From Mikania micrantha (Eukaryota > Streptophyta > Magnoliopsida > Asterales > Asteraceae): a DNA stretch of 64,000 nt. This document shows, piece after piece, positions 55,349-64,000 of the stretch; position 1 is the first letter of the stretch, and each line of letters starts with the position of its first letter. The DNA lies in NCBI GenBank assembly GCA_009363875.1, contig CM018683.1:39826804-39890803 (forward strand). The letters run 5' to 3'. The position numbers and the translations under genes are program-made. The notes under the pieces were generated by a model. It was not told the DNA's origin, ran no database searches, and was given only the letters and a program-made list of their open reading frames with translations.

Positions 55349-58279
55349 ATGGAGGATTTAGCATTGATGGCGAACCAGAATCATCGTATTCAGACTTTGT
55401 TACTGACTGAGACTGAGACTGGAAACTCTAATAAAGCTCCAAAGTTGTTATCCTTAGACGATTATCCACACTGGAAGTATCGGTTTGAGATTCATATCAA
55501 TGGAGTGGATACAAACTTATGGATGATGATCGAGGGAGGTTATCTGAGACCTCTGAATGAAGATGGAACTCCTATGCTAGTCACACGGATGACTGAGCCT
55601 CAGAGGAAGCTGTATGATTATGAGAAGAGAGCTTATGTTATTCTATCCCAGTCCATTGCCACTGATATTTTCCATCAGTTTAGACAGTTTACCTCTGCAA
55701 AGCTACTGTGGGATGCACTGCAACAAAGATATGAGGGTAATGATGCTTTGAAGAGCATCAAGTCAAATGCATTGAGAAAGGAATTCAATAGCTTCATGTA
55801 TGTGGGAAATGAGTCACTGGATGAGTTGATTGCAGGATTTTATCATCTTTTGAGTGAGTTATTCAATCATGAAGTCAAGACAACTACTCAAGAAAAGATC
55901 CAGTGTTTGGCAGATGCTCTACCTCCAAAGTGGGAGTCATTTTTGATGGTCCTCAAGCAGAATCAGATGTTGGCTCATATGGACATAAATGCTTTCATTC
56001 AGAAGCTGAAAGAGCAAGAGATAGAGAACAAGTGGAAGGCCAAGATAGTTGCCCAAGTCCAGGATCCATCTTTGTATTATTCTACTCCTACAGTTGAGAA
56101 ATCATCTTCTCATGCTCCATTGAAGATAGCATTTGTTTCTCAGACTACTGAAGCTCCATCATCTACTCAGATTCATTTTAGTCAATCATCCTCTTCATCC
56201 AATCTTCAGAAAGAACATCATCAGCCTGTAACCAGTTTGAAGACAGAAAATTTTGATAAAGTGACTGTAGAGATTGCCAAAGAGCACATGGGACTTCTAT
56301 CTACTCTAGTTAGCTCTTATGATGGGTTAGTAGCAGGACAGATTGGCAATCCTTATCTAACTAATGATCATTACTCTCAGATAAATCCAGATGACATCGA
56401 AAGGATTGATATTATGTGTGCTTTGGCTAGTGCTGTCAGAAGAGCTAAAGATTTTGTGTAGAGAACTGGAAAAGACATCAACTTGAAAAAAGATTCAAAG
56501 TTTGGATTTGATATGGCTTCTGTCACTTGCTACAATTGTGGAGAGAAGGGTCACTTTGCTAGACAGTGTAAGCATCCCAAGAAAGCTGGAAACAAGAATC
56601 CTTTTCAGCATCAAAAGTCTTCTTCAGCTAATCCAGAGAGAAGACTTGTTCCTATTGATTCTCCTGCTCAGACCAGTTCTTCAAACACTGGCAAAGCTTT
56701 GATGGTTCAGCAAGATGAAGGTGAAAATTGAGATTTCAGATTTAATTCTGAACAGAGGGGGCAAGATCAAGCTTGTGTTGCTGAGATCCAGAAGATGGAT
56801 GATCAACTTGAGGAGAGTAATGTTGAAAGAGCACAAATCAAGATTGAAGAAACATCTGGATCAGAATCTGAGAGCTTGACTGGGTATGACACTCAATCTG
56901 ATTCTGAGGCTGATATTGAAGAATCTCCTACTCAATTTGCATTGATGGTAAACTCATCTGCTACTCCTGCTGCAACTTCACAATCTGAGCAGGTATCTGA
57001 TGATTGTTCATCTTTTGATCCTAACTGTTTTAATTGTGTTGATCTTAAAAGCAAGGTTCTTTCCTATCAGAATCACAATGCTGCTTTGATCAGTGATCTC
57101 AACCAATGTATTGATGCTAACAAAGTTTTAAAAGCTAATGAAAAGGATTTTCAAGCTATAATTGAACTTTTAAATAGACAACTTCATGAGGCTGAGATTG
57201 CTGTTCTTAACAAGCAAGATGCTATAACTTCTTATCTCAATACATTTAATGAGGTAAAGAAGAAGTTAGCAATGGTTGAGTGTGATTATGAGACCCTAGG
57301 ACAGAAGCTCAAGAGCTATGAGAGTGCATCTTATATCATTGAGCACATGATCAGCAAAGAAGCTGATCATAAGGGTAAGGGAACTATGAGTTATCAAAGA
57401 TGTCCTCCACCAATCTTAAACAGCTTTGTCAATTCACCAAATGACAAAGATGTCAAAGATTTTCAAGTGATAACTCCTTTAGTAATTGATCCAATTGGGA
57501 TGATTACTGATGAAGGTTCCTCTTTGTCAAAGGAATCTTTAGTGGATGGACTTGTAGAGGATTGGGTTTCAGATTCTGAGGATGAATCTGATGATTCATC
57601 TGATTATGGTACTGCTCAGAATCCACTCCCTGTTATCAAAAAGGGTGACCCAATCTCATCTTCAAAAATATATCAAGCCTTAGGTTTTGTGAAAGCTTCA
57701 AAAGAAAATGAAGCTTGTGTGTTGAACAAGTTTGACAATCTTGTTCCAAATGGGAAAAAGGGTTTGGGTTTTAATCAGAACATGCCTAAAACAAATGTTT
57801 TCAAACCAAAAAGGCAATCTTTTTCTGAGTTAAAACATTTTCATAGAAAAGGCGAACCGGTTTGTTTTGAGTGTGGTGCACCTGGGCACTTTGTTAGATC
57901 TTGCCCTCAGTTGATTAGACCAAAGGTTGCACCACCCAGAAAACAAAATCAAAATTTTGTTAAACCTGTCAGATCTAAGTCCAAGTCATTTCTGACAAAA
58001 CCCAAACAACCAAATTCGGTTAAATCTATGGACAAGGGTAGAGGGAAATTGATGAACTTGAATATTTTCAAGCTTGTTAATGTTGATCAATCTAAATCAT
58101 CATCCGTTTATCTAAAAAACTCTTTCAGTAAAAATGCAGTCTGGAAAGTAAAGTCTGAGAATACCGTTCCACCCACTTCAGACAAGACTGTTTCAGATGG
58201 TAAATGGATCGATGTTATGATCCGAGACTCATTGGGTCAACCCAAGACTGTAAAGGCTTGGGTTCCCAAATTAAACTAA
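55349..58279 (+). pseudogene. gag: Element E gag with two in-frame stops
   Basis: ATG at 55349 (MEDLALMANQNHR) aligns with element B gag; an upstream GTG is not favoured. One frame of about 977 codons runs to TAA at 58279 with only two interruptions, TAG at 56459 and TGA at 56729; the latter is likely TGG to TGA. Domains: copia gag domain at residues 25-240 (DYPHWKYRFEIHI, ALPPKWESF), knuckle CYNCGEKGHFARQC at about 395-408, acidic linker, coiled coil (about 57050-57340), and a second knuckle CFECGAPGHFVRSC near 57862. The end is AWVPKLN, the same tail as element A. With so few lesions this copy is moderately young. Confidence 0.9.
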
Positions 58280-58298
58280 TTGTCTTATTTTTGTGCAG
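58273..58298 (+). promoter_or_regulatory. Splice-acceptor-like gag-pol junction of element E
   Basis: The gag stop TAA lies inside AACTAAT (58274-58280), followed by TGTCTTATTTTTGTGCAG ending at 58298, 19 nt from the branch A. Pol is in the +1 frame and has no ATG at its start. GTAAAG at 58148 would join the frames through a 151-nt intron. Confidence 0.6.
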
Positions 58299-61200
58299 AA
58301 TGCCCCAACAGCTGCTTTAAACAGTTCTTGGATTGTTGATAGTGGGGCTTCAAGCCACATGACTGGAAACATCTCTTTGCTCTCCAACGTTCAATCTGTT
58401 CATGGTGGTTATGTAGCTTTTGCTGGTGACAAAGGTGGTTTTATCACAGGAGAGGGAATCTTATCAAATGGGCAAGTTTCATTTGACAAAGTCAGATATG
58501 TCAAGCAATTGGAGAATAATCTGCTTTCTGTATCACAGATCTGTGATAAAAATTACAAAGTTCTTTTCGATGACTCCAAATGCTACATTCTAAAGCAAGG
58601 TGTAGTTATCCCTGAAGAATGGATTTTGATGTCTGCCCCCAGGAAGCAAGACTTGTACGTACTCAACATGGCCACAGCTTCAACTACATCCTCCTCAGCT
58701 TCATGTTTTATGTCAAAGGCAACAGAAAAAGACTCAATACTTTGGCATAAGAGGATGGGTCATTTGAGTCTACGCAAAATGAACCACTTGGTACACAACG
58801 ATCTGGTTGAGGGGGTCTGTCTGAAGAATTTCAAGCTGTCTGATGTCTGTGTATCTTGCAAGAAAGGGAAACAAGTCAAGCAGTCTCACAAACCGAAGAA
58901 GTATCACTCAATCACTGTTCAACTTGAGCTGCTCCATATGGATCTTTTTGGTCCAGTTAACCGCAAGAGTATTGCTGGGGATCGGTACTGTCTTGTCATC
59001 ACTGATGAATATTCCAGATACTCTTGGGTTTTCTTTCTGAAGGAGAAGTCAGAAACGTTTGACTGTATTCAAGTGTTGGTTACCAAACTTGAATCTCTCT
59101 ATAAGCTCAAGATTCGCATATTCAGAACCGACAATGGGACAGAGTTCAAAAATCACAACATGGAGAAATTTTGTAATGAACGAGGTATTGTTCAACAATT
59201 TAGTGCTCCATATGTTCCCCAAATGAACGGTGTTGCTGAGCGAAAGAACAGGACTTTGATTGAGGCTGCTAGGACTATGCTTGAAGATTCGTCTCTTCCA
59301 GTACAATTCTGGAATGAAGCTGTAGCTAATGCTTGTTACACTCTAAATCGAGTGTTGATAGTGAAGAGACATGGGAAAACTTGCTTCGAATTGCTCCATA
59401 ACAGAAAGCCAAATCTTAAGTATCTTGAACCATTTGGTGCACCATGCATTATGCTTAAGAAACACGAGCAAGGCAAGTTTAATGAAAAGGTGGAAGAAGG
59501 GTATTTTCTTGGGTACAGCACTCCAAATAAAAGAGTTTATAATAGATCAACTCAAAATGTGGAGGAGTGGTACCATGTTGATGTCCAGAAGTATTCCATG
59601 CCCCCACCTAGGAAGGGTCCTGATTGGATGTTCAACTATTCTGATCTGTTTGACTCATTCAACATGCCTCCCATGTACACTGATGAAGATGTTGCTGTTC
59701 AAATGTTGTATGATGCACAAAATGCACCTGAAGAACCAAAGCAACCTTCATCTGTTTCAACTCCTACAGCACAGACACATGATGACAGCTCAGACACAGA
59801 CGACAACTCAGCTCCTCCAGCTGCCCCTGAACCAGCTGTTGACAATCTTGTGCCAGGACTTGAGGATCTGAATCTGAATAATCTTGATCCATATGTTGAA
59901 GTTCCCGCTCATCCTGTTGGCAGAATTAATCGGATTCATCCTCAAGAAAATATTATTGGAAGTCCTTTGGATGGGGTCAATACAAGAAATCAGCTTTCTT
60001 CAGGAGGACTTGCAGACATTCTTGACTTTGCAGATGTAAACTTTTGTGCCCATTCATGTTTTATCTCCCAAGTTGAGCCACGTACTGTTACTGAAGCTCT
60101 CAAAGAAGAATCGTGGGTAGATGCAATGCAAGAAGAACTCCTTCAGTTCAAAAAGTTAGGTGTCTGGCTATTGGTTGACAGACCAAAAGGTGTGAAAGTA
60201 ATTGGCACTAGATGGGTTCTTCGGTGCAAGAAGGATGATCATGGTATCATTGTGCGAAACAAGGCACGTCTGGTTGTTCAAGGATTCAGACAAGTTGAGG
60301 GTTTGGACTATAATGAAGTATTTGCACCAGTTGCTAGACTTGAAGCCATTCGTATCTTCTTGGCTTATGCATCCTTCAAAAGGTTTAAAGTTTATCAGAT
60401 GAATGTAAAGAGTGCATTTCTTCATGGTGTGATAAATGAAACAGTGTATGTCAGTCAACCTCCCGGGTTTGAGGATCCATTGCATAGAGACCAAGTCTAC
60501 AAGCTAGACAAGGCCTTATATGGATTGCATCAAGCACCGCGAGCATGGTATGAGACACTGTCTACTCACCTTCTGAACAACGGGTTCAGAAGAGGTGTCA
60601 TTGACTGTACACTGTTCATTCGAGAAAAGGATGGTGAGTACCAAGTATATGTGGACGACATCATCTTCGGTTCAACAAATGATGGTCTGTGCAAAGAGTT
60701 TGAAAAGGTTATGAAAGAGAAGTTTGAAATGAGCTCAATGGGAGAGATGAAATTTTTTCTGGGATTACAAGTGGATCAGTCTGAGGCAGGAATCTTCATT
60801 CATCAAACCAAATATGTTGGGGACATACTGAGCCGTTTTAGTATGTCTGATGCAAAGCCTGCTGGTACCCCACTGGCTGTCAATCACGGGATTACGCCAG
60901 ATGAAAAGGGGGAGTTAATTGATGCTACTTTGTACCGAGGAATGATTGGGTCTCTTATGTATCTTACTGCTTCTCGGCCAAACATCATGTTCGCCACATG
61001 CTTGTGTGCACGATATCAATCAAAACCAAGAGTGTCTCATCTGATTGCTGTTAAAAGGATTATGCGTTATCTGAAGGGTACTCCTGATCTTGGTTTATGG
61101 TACCCTAATGATGATAATTTTGAACTTACTGCATAAAGTGACTCTGATTATGGTGGCTGCAAAAGAGACTTCAAATCAACATCTGCGGGATGTCAGTTCT

Positions 61201-61622
61201 TTGGAACCCGTTTAGTTACCTAGCAGTGCAAGAAGCAGACGTCGGTGTCTACTTCAACTTGTGAAGCTGAATACATTGCTGCTGCTAGTTGTTGTTCTCA
61301 GATCATCTAGATCCAACAGCAACTCAGGGACTATGGGTTACATTTTTCTAACACTCCTATATATGTTGATAATACTGCCGCCATAGCTGTCACTAAAAAT
61401 CCTGTTCAGCACTCAAAAACAAAACACATCGACATTAAATATCACTTCATACGTGATTGTTTTGAAAAGAAATTAATCGATGTTGTTAAAATTCACACTG
61501 ATCACCAGAAAGCCGATCTTTTCACAAAAGCTTTTGATAAACCCAGATTTTTATATCTGTTATCGGCTAATGGTGTTTTCCAAAAGGATGAAGTCCTACC
61601 TTCATCTGAATCTAACAAATGA
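58299..61622 (+). pseudogene. pol: Element E pol with three stops and a mutated RT
   Basis: One frame from the acceptor to TGA at 61620. Protease SSWIVDSGASSHMTG; integrase HMDLFGPV, RTDNGTEF, NGVAERKNR; RT; RNase H. Lesions: the first RT catalytic aspartate in the YQMxVKSAF box is asparagine (AAT at 60402); about three residues are missing just before YVDDIIFGS; RPN replaces RPD (60981); stops are at 61134 (TAA), 61221 and 61308 (TAG, each at a conserved tryptophan). Several of these are G to A. No ATG precedes the protease, so pol depends on joining to gag by readthrough, frameshifting or splicing. The tail VKIHTDHQKADLFTKAFDK is the full-length end that element B lost. Confidence 0.92.
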
Positions 61623-62843
61623 TCATCGCCTTTCTTAGATAATTTTTGTTTTGTCTATTTACTTTATTTCAGTTTTCTTGTCTAGTTTCTTTTCTTAAAT
61701 CAAAAACTCAAAAAGATTTTCTGTTTTAGGTTTTTAGGGGGAGATAGTTGTTAATTGAAAAACCAAAAACATTTAAAAAATTCAAAAATCCAAAAACAAT
61801 TGAAAAAGTTAAAATTGAGATGGTCTTTCTTTGAAAAAGTGACACATTAATCTATCATGATATAGAAGCTGAATTGAATGTGTAAGCTGAATACACAAGA
61901 AAATTATGATATGATGTACTGATAGGCCAACTCTACAAATTAATAAACAGCTTGTGATAACTTAGAAAGTCTGATTTGTGGAATCCATTTTATGAAACCA
62001 CTTAGGTGAGAAATAGTTTTTTACTCAAATCAAGCATACACCGGTCATCATGGAATCAAATGAGGCTTCAATTAAAGAAAAACAAAAACAAGCTGGTATT
62101 AAGCTTGAAGAAAAATAAATGCAAGCTGATATTAAGCTTGAAGAAAAATAAAAACAAGCTGGTATTAAGCTTGAAGAAAAATAAATGCAAGCTGGTATTA
62201 AGCTTGAGAAATACTTGAACAAATTAAGTTCGATTCCATACACGTGCCATATTGCTGGGACGAACCTAGCTGAAGCCGTCCATTTGGATAGAACAAGAAA
62301 AATACAAAAAGATAATAAATTTGAAATCTTATTGAATTTATGTTGACTGGTATTAAGATATGCAGAAATGAGTTATAAACTGATTTTGATCTTTAATGGT
62401 GAAATGAAATGGGGAACTCAATCAGAAAACATGAGTAATCATAAAGCCTGTTTGGTAGTTGTGTATTGTATGGTTTAAGATTGGACAAATATATCAGTGA
62501 TCGTATCGTAAGATAAATGTGTCTAAGGTGAAACAGTCAATGAAGCTGATGTGATGTGATTAGATGCATGTGTTATCTTTTCAATAGACGTCTCACAAAA
62601 ACATGTGTTTCTTTGTCTTTAGTTACTAGTTGTACAGTTGTAAGTTTGTTTCAGAAAAGTACAAAAAGATTTTTCTATTTTCAATTTTAGTTTAGATGAT
62701 CATTTGTAGGTTCAGATGTCTGTCACATCTGAATCCTGAACCAACCAGACATATTTTCATAAGACATATCTTCATAATTGTCACAATTTTGATGTTCAAA
62801 ATGTAAAATCTAAAAAAGTTTGAGTTTTGGGTGTTAAAACACC
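61623..62843 (+). other. Element E proximal spacer: polypurine-like tract and 33-bp minisatellite
   Basis: TTTTTAGGGGGAGAT at 61731-61745 is a polypurine-type tract in sense orientation just after pol, followed by TGTTAATTG at 61749, like an LTR start. Four 33-bp units (AAGCTGGTATTAAGCTTGAAG) lie at 62090, 62123, 62156 and 62189. No gene; an 11-residue repeat in one frame is a by-product. Confidence 0.65.
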
Positions 62844-63738
62844 TATTCGCCCGAATGAGGTTTGAAATTCTCTCATTCAGCCGAATGACTTCATTCTGTG
62901 AATGAGTCATTCGACCGAATCAATTGTGATAGAGTACATCTCATTCGGCGAATGAAGTGTGTCGAATGACTCATTCGACATTCACATTCGACGAATGAGT
63001 TGTGACGAATGTCATATTCGCCAATTACATTCTGCGAATGTGTTTGAATTTCAACCGCCCTTTCGTCTGACTCATTCGGCGAATGAATGAACCTATATAA
63101 GTGTTCTATCGGCCGAAAGAGCTCATTCGATCAAAAGCTCTTTCGTCGTTATTGTGTGCGCACATTCGCCCGATACACCTTTTACTCAGTCGATCATTTG
63201 TTCTTGATTTCCATGAACTCAGCCTCTGATAATCTTGTTCACTATCATTTCAGGTATACCAGGATCGAATATCATCAAGTTTCAACCGTGGAATCATCAA
63301 AAACCTAACCTGATTTAGAATTTTAGGGTTTTTGTAATCGCCTGTTAAATAGACGGTCAAAATGACATCTAAATCACATGATTCATGTTTTAAACTTGTT
63401 ATTCGGTGGTTTCTGAGTATTTTGGTGCAATTTTTATGGACTGATTTGATTTCTTGACAAACCAGGGTTTGAATTTCAAAATATAGCCGAATGACGCCAT
63501 TCGGCGAATGAAACTCATTCGGCGAATGACTCATACTTTCACTGTCATTCGGCGAATGAGCTCTATTCGCCAAATGAAGTTCATTCGGCGAATGACTCTT
63601 TCGGCGAATGTGTTCATTCGCCAAATTACCTGTCATTCGGCATATCAGTCTGAAATAATTCTGAGTTTTGATTTTGATCTGATTTCAACATTTTAAGTTA
63701 TGTGAAATGTTCTAACATGTCTTTATATGATTTTCAGA
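62844..63738 (+). repeat. Element E distal spacer: two CATTCG/CGAATG clusters around a TATA-like box
   Basis: Cluster 1 (62844-63170) and cluster 2 (63487-63650) carry the motif of the element's LTR and leader. CTATATAAG lies at 63093-63101 within the end of cluster 1. Between the clusters, CTTGTTCACTATCATTTCA (63234) and, after cluster 2, ATCAGTCTGAAA (63643) match the leader in the same order. Confidence 0.8.
63711..63738 (+). promoter_or_regulatory. Splice-acceptor-like site directly before ORF3 of element E
   Basis: TCTAACA (CTAAC at 63712-63716) and a T-rich run end in ATTTTCAG at 63737, 22 nt from the branch A and one base before the ATG. Spacing is identical to element B. Confidence 0.6.
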
Positions 63739-64000
63739 ATGGCTGGATTCAAATCTGTGACGAAGAACAACATATGTGCACACTTGGATCTCGACACTCC
63801 GAACGCCAAGCATTACACTGAGATTATTACCTTTCTCAGGCGTTCGAGGATCTTTGCTGCTATATCTACTATGCATGTGCCATATCGTTCTCATCAGCAA
63901 GACTTCTGGGCTTCTGCAGATATTGATTGTGAGGCTGAACCTCCTGTTATTAGAGGCAGAGTGCTGGGACATGATGTTGTTGTGTCGGCTGAGCACATCA
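63739..64000 (+). CDS. Element E ORF3, first 87 codons (runs off the window)
   Basis: ATG at 63739 (MAGFKSVTKNNICAHLD). The visible N-terminal domain aligns with element B ORF3 (ICAHLD, FLRRSR, YRSH, FWASA, then GHDVVVSAEHI matching the IRITEAD region) at about 40 percent identity by eye. No signal peptide is seen. Function unknown. No stop occurs before the window ends. Confidence 0.75.
   Translation, partial: MAGFKSVTKNNICAHLDLDTPNAKHYTEIITFLRRSRIFAAISTMHVPYRSHQQDFWASADIDCEAEPPVIRGRVLGHDVVVSAEHI

Larger units (their letters stand above)
54015..64000 (+). mobile_element. Element E: SIRE-like copia, 5' LTR to start of ORF3 (continues beyond the window)
   Basis: Plus-strand element related to B in gag, pol and ORF3 but with unrelated LTRs. 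It has an LTR, a tRNA-Met type PBS, a motif-rich leader, gag with two stops, pol with three stops and a dead RT, a long spacer and the first 87 codons of ORF3. The motif CATTCG(G/C)CGAATGA replaces the GGTTCG of element B at the same sites. Confidence 0.93.

Overview
This window looks like intergenic DNA of a large flowering-plant genome, probably a eudicot. Asteraceae is only a guess from the long-LTR Tekay-type elements. I recognise no host gene, tRNA, rRNA or CRISPR array. Almost every base belongs to LTR retrotransposons nested in one another, labelled A to F here. Copia elements A, B, C and E are SIRE/Sirevirus-like, with a long gag, a pol ordered PR-IN-RT-RH, and an extra third ORF (ORF3, the so-called env-like ORF) downstream of pol.

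Layout. Element A (minus strand) fills 1-7800 and resumes at 20627-23794. It is split by element B (plus, 7801-20626), which is complete, has 490-bp LTRs differing at two positions, and is flanked by the repeat ATTTT. A's own 5' LTR (23200-23794) abuts the start of element C (plus, 23795-26770 and 38818-47259), the most decayed copy. C is split near its gag-pol junction by element D (minus, 26771-38817), a Ty3/gypsy chromovirus of Tekay type with 3-kb LTRs, a chromodomain and flanking repeat AAACC. D carries a 276-bp Mutator-like MITE inside its protease. After about 1.5 kb of AT-rich DNA comes F, a 4.45-kb solo gypsy LTR (48724-53174, repeat TACGA), then about 0.8 kb of unclassified sequence, then element E (plus, from about 54015 to beyond the window). 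The order of events is C first, then A and D into C, then B into A; the MITE entered D at some point.

How the parts work together. Gag builds the particle, protease cuts the polyproteins, RT and RNase H copy RNA primed by initiator-Met tRNA at the PBS, and integrase inserts the copy. ORF3 has no known role and shows no signal peptide or membrane segment.

Main points for follow-up. (1) In all four copia elements the gag stop codon overlaps or sits beside a CTAAY branch-point-like motif, followed 19-28 nt later by a YAG acceptor exactly where pol begins. (2) In B and E, ORF3's ATG lies 1-2 nt after another polypyrimidine-YAG acceptor with CTAAY 22 nt upstream, so a retrovirus-like splicing programme is plausible. 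(3) Each LTR family carries its own self-complementary motif array, next to the TATA box where one can be seen. In the copia elements the same motif recurs in the pol-ORF3 spacer, which in E, and less fully in B, looks like a degenerate copy of the element's own promoter and leader.
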